In this document: piece by piece, positions 45,219 to 57,789 of the stretch
How the letters are laid out: every line of letters begins with the position of its first letter
Position numbering within the stretch: the stretch's first letter is position 1
NCBI GenBank assembly: GCA_011634665.1
Contig: WAEK01000006.1
Span: 1,806,501 to 1,870,500, forward strand
Reading direction: 5' to 3'
DNA length: 64,000 bases
Source: Mortierella sp. BCC40632
Lineage: Eukaryota; Mortierellomycota; Mortierellomycetes; Mortierellales; Mortierellaceae
Program-made: the position numbers and the translations under genes
Notes under the pieces: generated by a model
Database searches by the model: none
Seen by the model: the letters and a program-made list of their open reading frames with translations, nothing else
Told to the model about the DNA's origin: nothing

Positions 45219-46345
45219 AGTGGACTGCCGTATCTGGCCCCAGCACCTTATCTCTCTGCGCTGCTCCAGCAACAGTATTATTCTCTTGGCGCCTATGGCG
45301 CAGTCCCATCCGTCTCTCCCGACGGCTTCTACCCTACCTATATACCAGCTGCAGTCTCAGGCGCCCCTTCAGCAACTGCAACAGCAGCCACCACCGCAGG
45401 AATACCATCACAGGGAGGAGTACCAGCCCAAGGAGATGGACCTGCCGCTGCTGCCGCTGCTGCTGCAGGACAGGAGAGAAACCCATTGGAGCAGGCAGCA
45501 CGGGATCAGCGACGTGCCGCGTCCCTGTGGCTGCTGATGAAGCTCGCGTTTGGGATCTATCTGTTTAGCCAAAACGGGAGCATTGAACGCATTATTCTTC
45601 TCCACATTGCGGCGCTTGTTATCTTTTTGTAAGAACCACTCTCCTCCACTTGTTTCTATCTATTTCCGGGCTGCCTTTCGTTTTCGCTCTGGGTCTTGGT
45701 CTCCGACAAAGGCTCTTTCCTACTAGCTCAATTGAATTTTGGAATGTTGGACATTGCGTTCGTTGGCGTTTTGGCGCCGTCCATCCCGCTGGTCCTTTTT
45801 TTTTTTTTTTTTTTTTTTTTTAGAGACTGACCAGACCCTTTCCTATTTTCTTTCCTTTTCCTTACTTTCTTAGACATCAAACAGGACGACTTCGGATAGT
45901 CCGCAGGATAGTCCAGGCACCACCAGCAGTAGATGGAGCCCAACCAGGAGTCAACCCAGCACCTCGTCCTGGTGGAGCTGTTCCTGGACACGTTACTCAT
46001 GATCAGCCATCCAATGCCAATCATGGAACATCTGGCAATGCTGGATCCTCGTCCTCGTCCCCTTCGACTGGCCACTCTTCGGGTGTAGCTGGAATGTCGA
46101 CAGATCAGGATGGAGACCATGGTCACCGATCGGCGAATCAGACTGGAAGCTCAACGAACGAGTCTACGCATTCGACCGAGTTGGGAGGTCAAGGAGAAAG
46201 GGTAGAGACGAATCTGGGACCACGTCAAAGGGTATCGACCTGGCGAAGTATTGAACATGCGTTGCTCACATTTGTGACATCGCTTGTGCCAGCACCTCCA
46301 CCAGAGATTGATCCTGCCGTTGCTGGTGCAGCAGCGGCTGCATAA
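44127..46345 (+). CDS. HERPUD-like ubiquitin-like-domain ER membrane protein
   Basis: Exons 44127-44345, 44550-44908, 45221-45628 and 45874-46345 give 485 residues. Residues 1-95 are a ubiquitin-like domain (LTLNISSP.., FTLTVHPQTTIAQLKDVL, VRLIFGGRILDDKELL, TLHLAVS). A Ser/Thr/Asn-rich linker, an Ala-rich stretch, then LWLLMKLAFGIYLF and IILLHIAALVIFL form a hydrophobic hairpin at about 295-329, followed by a basic stop (GRLRIVRRI) and a long polar tail. This layout matches HERP (HERPUD1/2), which recruits ubiquilins and scaffolds the Hrd1 ERAD complex, and partly yeast Usa1. The final tail, STWRSIEHALLTFVTSLVPAPPPE, also resembles the HERP C-terminus. The exon 1 donor (AAG|GTTTCT) is weak. 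Confidence 0.82.
45177..45215 (+). repeat. (CT)n tract before a HERPUD-like acceptor
   Basis: About 38 bp of CT directly preceding the TTCTAG acceptor of exon 3, acting as the polypyrimidine tract. Confidence 0.9.
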
Positions 46346-46454
46346 AAAAAAAAAAAAAAAAATGGATTTCTGCTTACATTTTTCATTTCCTCTTGTGGAA
46401 CCTTCTTGGGCATTTTTTTTTTTTTCTTATTATCTTGGGAAGGACGAGATTACA

Positions 46455-46503
<49 letters not shown>

Positions 46504-46658
46504 CCAAAGGTTGTACCTCACCCTCATGTACAAAATAGTAAAGTGCTTTTCTCCTCTCTCTCTCTCTTTCCATCCCCCCTCCCCCAAATGTTACACCTTT
46601 CTTGACAAAAAAAAAAAAAAAAAAAAAAAAAAAATTACTGTAGTTTTATTTTTCTTTT
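46346..46658. other. Tail-to-tail intergenic region with CT and A runs
   Basis: Between the HERPUD-like gene (+) and the FAM72-domain gene (-). A-run 46344-46362, (CT)n 46459-46499, A-run 46606-46634. No gene. Confidence 0.6.
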
Positions 46659-46945
46659 TTAACGGCATAGCTGTTCATACTGGTTCGAAATCTTGCCTTC
46701 GTCCCAGAGCATCATGCTCGCGTTGCTGATGACATTGCTGAGCATGTTGTGATAAAGTCCATTGGTCCCTCCCACACCCATCGTCCCTGCAGAGGATGAG
46801 GTCATGGAGGAGCCACTGGTCGAGACTGTAGAAGGGACCACGGCGGATGACAAAGTGGACTGTGGCTGCGATAGCGGCACTAGTTGTCGCTGTTGTTGTT
46901 GTTGCTGTTGTTGTTGCTGTTGTTGTTGCTGTTGTTGTTGTTGTT

Positions 46946-46976
<31 letters not shown>

Positions 46977-48341
46977 TTGTTGCTGTTGTTGCTGCTGTTG
47001 TTGTTGTTGTATTTGTAGCTGCTGCTGCTGTTGTCGTTGCAGAGCGTGTTGTTGTTGTTGCTGTTGGAGGAGTTGTTGTTGAATCAAAAGTTGAGATTGC
47101 ATTTGATGAAGGTACCGTTCCTCTCGTTCATGCAATGCTGCCCATAACATAACTTCAGGTTTTTCTTCTTCCTCTTCTTCTTCTTCCTCTTCTTCTTCTT
47201 CCTCTTCCTCCTCCTCCACTTCTTCCTCGGTTTCTTCTTCTCCTTCTTCAAGATCTTGTTCTTCACTCTCATCCTCCATTTCGTCACTCACTTCGCCTTG
47301 GTCGACTCTACTTCTTCCCGAGACTTCACCTCCATATCTATAATACTGAATCGATTCTTCATCATCAACATCAGTAGTAGCAACAGCAGAATCATTATAT
47401 CCGACACTGTACTCGGTCAAAAGACGACTACGTTGGGGTCTGTCACTGTTGCGACGGTAAACAGAAGTAGGCGTGTATCTTGAAAGAGGACCACGAGAAG
47501 ATCGATCTGATTCCGTCAACTCTTCGTCCTCCTTGACCAGACTTTCCTCTTCCTCTGATGACAATGACGAGGATGTGAGGTAAAGACGATCCCGTCGCTG
47601 TGCTGGACTCGATAAACTCAATTCTCGAGACATCATCGTCGTGGTCATGGCAGTGGCACTCATGACGCGTCGTCTACCAAGAGAAGGGTTGTTGTTGTTG
47701 CTACTACTGAGAGACTGATCCCGATATTGAGAGGCAAGATGACTTGGTCGCCTCACCGCGCTGAGGGATCGATGAAGAGTACCCTCTCCAGCGCCATTTC
47801 CAGTGATTGGATGTGGTCGGTGTGATCCTATCCTTGAAGAACTTGTGGAAGAAGTGTCCACGGAGGAGCCTGTGGGTGAGATAGGATTCGAGAGTCGAGA
47901 AGGTGGTCTTGCTCGGACCCTGGGTCGAGATCTGGATCTCGAAGTTGTGGAGGCTGATGAGATGGAGGTTCTCGTCAATGAGGAGGAAGACGAGGAAGAG
48001 GAAGAAGAAGAAGAAGAAGATGCCGAGGAAGGTGGTCTGGAGGACAAGGATGGACGAACAGTAGTGGATGAGATGGATGAATTAGGGACGATGGTCGAGA
48101 TTCTGTTGTTCCTGTTGTATGAGGAAGGGGTCTTGGGGACATGGCGTTCAGTGCAAGAGACACCGTCGGAATGGAACATCCAGAAATGACCATTGTTGCA
48201 AGCCTCTAGACAGGTCTCGCAGGGTTGAGTGACATGGTATCCAAGCGTGTTCCCACAACCGAGGCAAGCCACGTCCCGAATCCGACACTTGCAATTCCTG
48301 GTCCGGTAGTCTTCGTAAACGAGCTGGACTCTGCTCCATAG

Positions 48342-48378
<37 letters not shown>

Positions 48379-49706
48379 AACGCCCAAATTGTATAGGATA
48401 GGATAGAAAATTAAAAAAAGAAAAGAAAAGAGAGTTGAACGCGTTAGTTTCTTGTAGTCTGGGCGAATTTGGAATTTGGCTCGTCTTTTCTTTCTTTCTT
48501 TCTCTCTTTCTTCTCTTTCTCTCTCGCTCTCCCCTGCTCTCTCTCTCTCTCTCTATCTTACCCTTTGGGTGGTCGATCGGTAGAGTAGAGTTCGACACGC
48601 GAGTCTGCGAGAAGAATAGCCTTCATCCCTCGCATACACACCACACTCAAACAACTCTTGCACGTCAGGCGACAAACAGCTTTGGCTCGGAATTGTGGAT
48701 GAAGTGAAGGAGCAAGGCTTAGAGGGTTCGGACCGTGAGAGTGGTTGACAAGGGAAGATGTATGATGATGATGATGGGATCCATGGCTATGACTGATGGG
48801 CGGGAACATTGGAACAGAACTTCCGTTCGTGAATGAAGATGGTAAAAAGGGTGGCTGTGCTGATGGCTGTGAGACCGACTGAGGTGTTGCATGATGATGA
48901 TGGTGATGATGGTGATGATGATGATGATGCTGCTGGGTTGGCATGGATGTATTAGAATTAGTGTTAGAGGAAGAGGAGGAGGAGGAGGAGGAGGAGAAGG
49001 CGCGGGACGTGAGCGAAACGGACGACGACGACGACAAAGGCTGCTGTTGTGCTGTAGCGGTAGCGGGTGCAATGAGTCGGTATCGTGGATACTGTTGCTG
49101 CTGTTGCTGCTGTTGTTGCTGTTGGTAATATTGCTCTAAAGATTCGGGCGTTGGTCGAGAATGTTGAACTCGGCTTCTACTGGGTGGACCCCCATGAGTC
49201 CCCCTATCCACCAACAGCGACTGGTTGGTAGCAGAGGTTTGCTGTCGATAGTTGTAAAAAAGTTGTGATGGTTCCTGGGGTTGCTGCTGAGGAGAGTTGA
49301 CAATGGAGAATAACGAGGATGGGTGGGTGTGAGCAGATCCATGGGACAATGACTGGATCGGGGTACGTCCAGAGCGTTCATTCGAAGCGAGCAAAGATCC
49401 ACCAAGATGAGACTCATTGACAGCTGTGCTAGCAAGTGAACGACGACTATCAGATCGCGGGAGCGAAGCAGAGTGCCGACTACTTGCCGTCATCGATTCG
49501 GCACCACCACTACTACTACCAAGGTGGTTGCCAAGAAGATGACCATTGCTGCCGTGAAGACTGCTATTACGAGGATAAAGGCTAGGCGAGTCCATATAGC
49601 CTTGCGATGGGTTCCTTCTGTTGCTGGACTGTGCGTTAGGGTGCCCTTGTGGTAGTCGTCTACTGTTGGCAGCAGGGCTAGCAGTTGTCGTGAATGTGTG
49701 CGACAT
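46659..49706 (-). CDS. FAM72-domain protein with large polyQ/polyHis/acidic extensions
   Basis: Two exons, 49706-48562 and 48330-46659, give 938 residues. The FAM72 core (about 344-440) spans the only intron: VCRLTCKSCLSVVCMRGMK, AILLADSRVELYSTDRPPKG, then NCKCRIRDVACLGCGNTLGY, HVTQPCETCLEACNNGHFW and MFHSDG. Its paired Cys (CxxC, CxC, CxxC, CxxxxC) suggest zinc binding. Human FAM72A is only 149 residues and directs UNG2 degradation; the role in fungi is unknown. The N-terminal 340 residues are Ser/Gln/His-rich, with a Gln run and a run of 12-13 His. The C-terminal 500 residues are Ser/Arg-rich, then strongly acidic (Glu run), then a polyGln run of about 45. The first-exon start MSHTFTTTASP is the first Met of the frame. 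Confidence 0.85.
46886..47085 (-). repeat. PolyGln-coding CAG/CAA array
   Basis: About 200 bp of mixed CAA and CAG codons, with a central run of roughly 45 Gln near the C-terminus of the FAM72-domain protein. It is the longest amino-acid homopolymer in the window. Confidence 0.9.
47158..47245 (-). repeat. PolyGlu-coding GAA/GAG array
   Basis: Encodes a mostly Glu acidic stretch just N-terminal to the polyGln block. Confidence 0.85.
48886..48930 (-). repeat. PolyHis-coding CAT/CAC run
   Basis: Encodes 12-13 consecutive His in the N-terminal region of the FAM72-domain protein, about 70 residues before the Cys-rich core. Confidence 0.85.
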
Positions 49707-50593
49707 TGCTGTGGGGCACGGATCAGCTTTGATTGGTTGGATAGCTGCTGGGAAACAAACAATGGGGAAAGAGAACTACAGAAAGCAAGTCAACTGTGAG
49801 TGTAGCAAGAGAGAAAAGAGGGTGGAGTAGCCAAGGACGAGGAAGAGGAAGAGGGGGGAGGGTGCGTCGTGGAAAGACTAGACTCGGTTAGAAAGGGTGG
49901 GAGAAATGGACAGATTGGTCGATCTTTATTGCATATCCGTCACCCAGGCAATGTCGAACAGTTTGAAGGAAGAGAAGAGGTGTGGGGTGGAGAGAAGCCA
50001 AGATGAAAAATACAAGGGTGGACATACGAGCAAGTGAGTGAATGGACGAACGAACGTGCCAGCGAGCGAGAGGCGAGACTTTGGATTTCAGCCCAGAACT
50101 AGTCAAGGAATTCAGCGCTTGCGACTTTTTTGACTGTCCGCACTGTCTAGCCAGCAATGTGTGCTGGGTTCAAGGCAGGGGATTTGTGCTCATGCGCCAA
50201 GGGCATGCAGGTTTGCCGATGTCGAAGGATGCCATCGATGCAGAGGAGAAGCCCGATGAATAAAGAAGATGCTGATGCGAGGAGGATGCCTACCTAGCGG
50301 TGCCTTGCAGCAAACGCGAACTGTCGATCCTCTCCTTCCTCTCTTTCTCAATCTGGCGAGTCGGTGCATGTGGCCTTTCAGTCTTTTGGAGTAAAAAAAC
50401 AAATTGCACACGCGAAATTCCAAATCGGCGCTCGTCATTCTCTTTCTTTCCTTCTTTCTCCTATTCTCCTTCTCTACCACAGCCCCACTTTTACGTCTCT
50501 ATCTCTCTCCTCTCTCTTTCTCAAGATGCCCTTTCCGTTATTTTAAATCGTCCGAACATGCAAAGTAGTCCTACCTATGTGGAGAAACATTTG

Positions 50594-50625
<32 letters not shown>

Positions 50626-51320
50626 TGCACGCTAAATGAGAGAGAGAGAGAAAATGGACAGGGGGAAAAAGATGCAGCAGGCGCTTTCAAAGAAAAATAG
50701 AGAGTGGCAGGTCGAAGGATAGACAAACAGATAGGCATTCTCTTTTTTTTTTTGCGTTTGCGCAATGCTGTGTTGTCTTTGCAATACAAGGCACAACAGG
50801 AAGAGAAGAACTGCTCCGTGTTGATCACCTGATTCAACAAGAATGACCCGACACCTCTGATCCCAGGGCAGCCAACCCGGTGTGGTGCCTACCAAGACAC
50901 TTTACAGGGATCATCAAAGAGATCGTCAGCTCGCCCTGTACAGTACACTCATGTGTCTCTCTATCTTTGTTCTTTACCGGGCAAGAGCTGCAAAAAAAAA
51001 AAAAAAAGCCCATATTAGAATCCTGTAGATGTACGATATCTTACTGCAGAGTAGTTCACCTCATTTCCCACTCCTGGCTACCTTTCCCGCCAGTTTCTTT
51101 CTCCTTGTTCTCTTACTCGACACTTTGTCTTTGTCTTTTTCTGTTTTCACATACCTCTAACCCTTGTCCATACCACGCTCCCGTCGACGCTCCACCCACT
51201 TTGTGTTCCTTGCAAAGGTTCTCGACGTAGACAGCGGTGCTCCAGGACTCTGCTTCAGTCGACATCAACAGGGCCCAGTCTTTATCTTTGAATAGAAAGA
51301 AAATTCAAACCAAAAAGTCC
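49707..51320. other. Divergent intergenic region, FAM72-domain gene and first OPT gene
   Basis: 1.6 kb. GA-rich patches at 49840-49890 and 50600-50655 on the FAM72 side, C/T-rich sequence at 51060-51200 on the OPT side. No gene recognised and no clear TATA. Confidence 0.5.
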
Positions 51321-53667
51321 ATGGAGAATGATAAAGAGGAAGTCTTTGAGGAGGAAAAGGCTGTAGGAGAAACAACAACCAATGTCGGGACAGTTGAGGA
51401 GATGGTCGACGATGACTCGCCTATTGAGGAAGTACGAGTAACTGTCTCGAGTATGGATCTCTCACCACTGGACGATCTTTTTCTTTTTCTTTTTCTTTTC
51501 TCAAAATGAAGTACAATCGGAAAAAAAAAAAGGAACTATCCTCCACTGACCTCGCCCTTCACATATAATTTGCGACTCCTTTGTAGACAGGGATGACCCA
51601 TCTATTCCATGCAACACATTCAGGATGTGGTTCTTGGGACTCTTGTTCACAGCCATCATCTCGTTCGTCAACCAGTTTTTCTACCTTCGACAAACTCAAA
51701 TCTCGATCGGTTACTCCGTGGTCGCTCTCATCTCCTTACCGCTTGGTCACCTGATGGCCCGAACCCTTCCCACCGACACTCTTCAATTCTTGGGTTACAA
51801 TTTCACACTCAATCCAGGACCCTTCTCCATCAAAGAACATATCTTGATTGGAACCATGACCGCTGTCAATTCCAGTACCGCCTATGCCGTTGACATTGTT
51901 ATTCTTCAAAAACTTTTTTACAACGATAGTAAACCTTTTATTGCAGGATTGTTACTCGTCTTTACAACCCAGGTCACTGGATTCGCTTTAGCAGGTGCTC
52001 TGAGGAAATTCTTGATCAAACCTGCTCATATGCTTTGGCCTTCTACCTTGGTCACCGCCTCTCTCTTTCGATCCCTTCATTCAGAGGCAGAGACAGAAGA
52101 AGACATTGGGAGGATGCCAAGGATGAAGTACTTTATGTTGGTCACCTTGGGTTCGTTCATCTATTACTGGTTCCCGGGCTTTATCTTTCCGACCTTGGGC
52201 ATTCTCTCCTGGATCTGTTGGATCAACCCAAACAACATCGTTCTCTCTCAACTCACCGGATCGGATGGTCTTGGTATCGGTACCATTGCTCTGGATTGGT
52301 CAGCTATTTCGGGTTCTATTCAGCCTTTGATCACTCCTTGGTTTGCTCAGGTCAACATCTTGGTCGGCTTTGTACTCGTGACCTATATCATGGTCCCTTG
52401 GGCCTACTATACCAACCTTTGGAACTCCAAAAATTATCCCATCCTATCCCCAGTCCTTTTTCGAGAGAATGGGTCTCGATATGACAAATCCGAGATTTTG
52501 ACCGACGGCGTCTTTGATCAACAAAAATATCTTGCCTACGGAGCTATGCGCATGGACTCTTTCTTTGCTTTGACCTACGGCGTTGGTTTTGCAGGATTGA
52601 CGGCGACGGTCGTGCATGTGTTGTTGTACGATGGCAAGGAATTGGTCCAACGATGGAAATCCGCTAGAGCAGAGAACGAGGACATTCATTCGAGACTAAT
52701 GCGTGCTTATCCAGAAGTACCCAATGGATGGTATATCACCTTGTTTGTGGTCTCGCTCGTCTTGAGCTTTGTCACTTGTGTTGTTTGGAACTATATGCCC
52801 TGGTGGGCAGTGTTCCTGGCCATTGCCATTGCCGCGTTTTTTGTTCTCCCAGTCGGGATTGTTCAGGCCGTGACCAACCAACAGCCAGGATTGAACATTG
52901 TGACTGAATACGTGATCGGTTACATCTTGCCCGGTCATGCCATTGCCAACGTTACCTTCAAGACCTATGGCTATATTGTGAATGTCCAGGCATTGACCTT
53001 TACCTCGGATTTGAAGCTTGGTCACTACATGAAGATTCCACCACGAGTCATGTTTCTGGCTCAGATCATCTCGACCCTTATCAGTGGCATCGTCAACCTT
53101 GGGACCGCGACTTGGCTGATCAGTACGCGCCCACAAATCTGTACCAAGGAGGGCTATCCGTTTACTTGTCGTAACACCAACACTTTTTATTCGGCCTCCA
53201 TCATTTGGGGCGCCATTAGTCCTGCGCGTGTCTTTGGAGACAAAGATGGAGCCCTGTATAGTCCTGTCCAATGGGGGTTCTTGGTCGGAGCGTTACTTCC
53301 AGTCCCATTCTGGCTTGCCTCGAAAAAGTTTCCCAAGGTTCGATGGCTTCAATACGTGCATTGGCCTGTACTTTTGGCAGCAACCTCGAACATGCCTCCA
53401 GCACTGCCTTATTTTTATTCGAATGGATTGTTGGTTGGGTTCATTTTTATGTACCTATTACGGAAATATCAACATCGATGGTGGACACGATACAACTACT
53501 TGACTTCAGCTGCTTTGGATACAGGAGTAGCCTTGAGTGGACTGTTGATCTTTTTCGCGATTCAATCCTGGGAGGGGGCGATGCCTTATTGGTGGGGCAA
53601 TCCTGAGGACGGAGTGATAGATCATTGTCCACTCAGTGCTGCCAACTATTATGGCTATATCCCATAG
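51321..53667 (+). CDS. OPT-family oligopeptide transporter, copy 1
   Basis: Proton-coupled importer of small peptides or related ligands, expected in the plasma membrane. Exons 51321-51450 and 51587-53667 give 736 residues. The N-terminus is acidic with the family motif DDSPIEEVRVTV, split from DDPSIPCNTFRMW by the intron. NPGPFSIKEH (OPT signature), about 14-16 hydrophobic segments, AVTNQQPGLNIVTEYVIGY, SDLKLGHYMKIPPR and the terminal PYWWGNPED are all present. The start is the ATG that matches the N-termini of the two downstream copies. Codon use is less biased than in copy 2, suggesting lower expression. First of three tandem paralogues sharing the same intron position and phase. Confidence 0.95.
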
Positions 53668-56600
53668 ACTATATCAAAGACCAGACAGACACGAGAGAAA
53701 GAAATTGATCACCCCTGATGTCCACCTTCCATTCATTCCCTTCTTCTGGAACAAATCCGGGTTCGGTGTTTCATTTCCATACAAATTATACGATAGATAG
53801 AGATAATCTCGTTCTTACAAACGATGACTTTCTTCGCTTCCGAGATGACAAAGATGAGCCAGCAACGAATCAAGAAGCTGGTGCAAGGGATGATATTGGG
53901 CGGAGTATTGGGCAACAGGCCATAGTCCTTGGGAACAAAAAAGTGAGCGTGAGAGAAGAGAGGCTAGTGAAGAAGACACGCCTTCACACAAAAAGAGAGC
54001 CAATACCTTATTGTCTTTTCATTTGCCTCAAGGTCCAGCTTCCGAGCCCTCTGGGTTAATATCCGATTGGAGGATAGCTTGGAAGAGGAAAACAACAGCA
54101 ACAACAGCAACAACAACAAAGGCTGAGGTTGCCCACGACCCCGTGTGTACTTTAGTTCTTCCTGAGAAAAGGCGTTAACGGGCGTTTGACCAAAGTTGTC
54201 AAGTGCGAGGCGGTGTTGATGCAGGCGGGCTTTTTTTTTTTTTTTTCCAGAGTGTGTGGGTGAATGTTTGGTGTCTTTGCAGAGAAAAAGAGCTTGCTTT
54301 GTTAGTAAGTAAGGAGAAAAGAAGGGTAGGACTCGGGAGGTCGGGCCGGACATGGTCCCGAGACCACAAAAAAAAAGAGTCGAACCCTAACACCAAGCTC
54401 AAAAATCCGTGAGTGCGCATGTGTGTGGTGTGTGTGTTTATGTGTGTGTGTTTATGTATGTGTGTGTGTGTGTATGTTGTGGATGAGAGAGAGAGAGAGT
54501 AAAGAGAGTCTAACCAAAATATCAAATTTGTGCTTTCAGAAACGCCTGCTCTTCTCTCTCTCTCTCCCGGTGACGAAAGACTCGTCTTCGGAAGACACGC
54601 GTGTATAGCATCAGCCCTCCCTTCTTTGTATACACCTTATCTGAGAAGGTAAGGCGGACGGCCAAAAAGGAAGGTCGAAAAATTGAGGAAAGCAAACGAG
54701 GAGAGAGCTGCACGGAAGACCGAATTGTGCCAGCTTCGGCCGGAGAAACCCATTTCTCTCTTCTTCATAGGTCCATCCGCATTACAGAGAGACCTTTTTT
54801 TTTACGTTTCTTCTCTCATGCTCACCTGTGTCCTTGCATATCTTCCCGGTTATGGAATCCGGCCCAATGGGAGTCCCCACTCTCGTTTTTTTTTTACGAA
54901 TTCGCCCATTCTTTCTCTCTCCCCCTCTAAGCCTCGGTAGACCCCTCCTACTTTTTGCCTTTTCATTCTTTCTCAATATTCTTTTCCCTCTTTTGCTCTC
55001 TCGTGCCCTCTTCCTCATCTCGATCGAGGGGGTCCTTTATTACCCACTTCTTAGCTCCTTTTCTCTTTCTGGATAGTCCAAGTCTTTGATGTCTACCAAT
55101 GACTTTGTTTGACAAGTTCTCATCGCATTCCATCTGAAAAAAAAAAAAAAAAATATCCACTCAAAGTTTTGCTGCATTGCTGTGTCCCTCCCTCTTATCC
55201 TTCCTACGCTGTTCGTTCCGAGGGCGAGCTGTGGTTAAAGACGATAGGATCCGAATGACTCTTTTTGCATGAGGAGGGAAACTCGGACTTTGAAGTCTAT
55301 TGCAGATTGACTAGACATCGAAATTTATATAGCAGATAAGACTTGGATTGGGTCACGTCGGACCAGGTCGTGTCAGGTCAGTTCAGGTCCAGGGGATGGA
55401 GGGACAAAGAAATGGGAAGGGGAGGACAAGAGATTCGTGTGAACCTCTTTTCTTTTTGAAAAAACAACAACAACAGCAACAACAATAATAATAATAATAA
55501 AAAAGGTCTTCTCTCCTTCCTATTCACGTTCATCCCCTTCAACAAAGTAACAAATAAAGAAAGTGACCATGTCGGATGGAGGGGCTAGACTCTGTTGAAG
55601 TTCTTTATTAGGACTCTGCGCAATAGACTCGACCATCCTCCTGGGACAATAATAATAATAATAATAATAATAGTCATCATAAGGTCTCGCCTTTTCATGT
55701 GTCTCTCTAGATCCGGGACTGAAAACATTGAAGGAAGGACAGAACGAGGGCTCAAGTTTGCTTAGGTTCACCAAAAAGCCAAAAAAGCCAATACAGAAGG
55801 TGATGCTGTAGTAAATTGTGTTGCGATCTTCGCGTGGGTACCTTCCATGCAAGGGAAGTTGTTTGTTTGGATGTATGAACAACCTGGAAACACAAAGAGA
55901 AGAAGAGAGAGAGAAGAGGGGTGGGGGGAGGACCATCCAGAGTACAAACCCCCTCCCCATTGAGCTTTGCCTTGCTCCCACAATGGGACTGAATTCGACG
56001 AATACGGTAGACAACTATGACAGTTCAATGGTCTAGACGAATCAGACAAAGGGACAGAGACCAAAGAGGCTCGAGCCCCTTTACCTTTTCCTTCCTGGCC
56101 TTTTCTTTCAGGCTTTCTGCTCAGCTCAGCTCGGCTCAACTCACCCTCATTTCGGTTATTGGAGAGACGTTGGAAGGAAAGAAAAAAAAAAAAAAAGGTA
56201 AGCGGACGGGATCGGTAGATTACCCAAGGTCAAGGAAAAGACAGGTGAGAGCGCCCTGGCTTTTTCATCCGTCAAGCCGTTGCCCTTAGACATGCCCTCT
56301 TCTTCCCTCTTGTCCTGACACCTCTTGAGTGGAGTGCGGGCTAGAAGAAGTGGAAAAAAGAATGTTGCAATGGATTTGGGCTTTCCCTGGTATTCGTTGT
56401 CAATGTTCCTGCATGACAGAGCCAAAAAAAAAAAAAAAAAGAATGGACACACCCGACCTGGCCAATCGCTTTTGTTCCCTACCTCTTTGTTTGCCCTCTC
56501 ATATCGCTTCCCCACTAACCTCTTTCTACCTAAAAGACTCCGACGCTCCTTTTCGTGCACAGGCAACTCTGAGCACTCCACGCAATTCTGTTGGATATCG

Positions 56601-57789
56601 GGGGAGTGTGCATGTGCAGCAACCCTATGAGAAAAAGTGATTCCTCGTTTTCTGAAGGGAGACGGCAGCATATGTATGACAGTTCAGTCTTCCTGCTATT
56701 CCTCAGAGGGTACCTTTGCAAGAAAAAAAAAAAAAAAAAAAAACCTTGTGTGTCTCGATTCTCCCAGGACCACCCCGAACAGGGCGGCGTCCTCCCTAAG
56801 AGGCTAGAGTCAAACGAATAGGTGGTTCTTTCTGTTTTCCCAAGAGCTCCACAGTTCTCTTTCTCCCTCTCATGTCATCCAGACAGCCTCTCAATAGTGT
56901 GTCTGTGTTCCTTGCACATGGTGAAAACCCTGCTCATTCTGTCTGCCTGTCTGTCTGCCTGTCTGTCTCTCTGTCTGTCCTGACTGTCCTGAGAAAAAGA
57001 GTTCCTACGCACTGCTTGCCCACATCTCCAGCCCTCAGGGCGTGACTCGTATCGAATCGAGGGACAAGGAAAAACTAAAGGTTAGAGCTAGCCAAAGGAA
57101 AGGACATAAAGTACTCTGGGAATAGAAAGAGACCTTGACTCTCTCTCCGGCCATTTCATTCGGCAACGGCGGTCCTCCACCTCCCTCCCGAGCCTTTGGC
57201 TGGTTCGCTATGTGGGGGGAAGGGGAAGAAAGCGCTTGAGAAAGCGGGGAGACGGGCGTTAACTTGGAGAGAACTCGGATTCACTCATTGGAAGGAGGGA
57301 GAAAGGCGGCAGCGGGTTGCATTCGTTATTGTCCTCAGGTGTACCTTACCTCCTCAGAAAGAGTGCTGAAAGGTCTCATCCCAAAGTTCACTCGGTGCTC
57401 TCGTGGGTGGGTGGGCGAGCGAATGAGTATGTAGAGGGTGATATATGTGTGTGTGTTAGGTTAGCCCACACTACTTTTGTAAAGCACAAACAAAACCCTA
57501 CCAACCCTCTGTCCCACCCTCCTCGGATAAGGTGCCGATCCTATCCTGAGTCTCTGCTGAGTAGGCTCCTCTTATTACCCAAAACTCAAAAAGCAAACGG
57601 TGGACCTTCCATATGTACCTTGGGCCATTAGCTGTCAAAGGCTCCTTTGCCTTACCTGGTATAAAGACCATCGGATTTTTGCCCAATTTCTCTTTTCTTT
57701 TTTTTTTTTCCCTTGTGCAATAGACCACCACCGCCTTTACCACTACCCTCACCCCCCCTCTGTGTCCCTTCACCTCTCTTTTCCACAAG
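53668..57789. other. Intergenic region between OPT copies 1 and 2, 4.1 kb
   Basis: It holds (CAA)n at 54098-54119, GT-rich sequence at 54420-54475, an A-run at 55137-55153, (AAT)n at 55490-55500 and 55651-55671, and (TGTC)n around 56938-56985. One minus-strand frame (55520-56014, 164 codons) has a hydrophobic stretch but no family match. This could be an extended promoter of copy 2 or the site of a lost gene. Confidence 0.45.
57660..57666 (+). promoter_or_regulatory. TATA box of OPT copy 2
   Basis: TATAAAG lies 124 bp before the ATG and is followed by T- and C-rich leader. A good core-promoter candidate. Confidence 0.55.

Noticed and set aside
46762..47152. Cys-rich and Val-rich plus-strand frames
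   Set aside because: Antisense shadows of the polyGln codons.
54370..54400. B-box-like GGTTCGACTC on the minus strand
   Set aside because: The flanking bases do not form a T stem and there is no A box.
55520..56014. 164-codon minus-strand frame with a hydrophobic stretch
   Set aside because: Includes an (AAT)n-derived Tyr run, shows no family match and no supported splice model.
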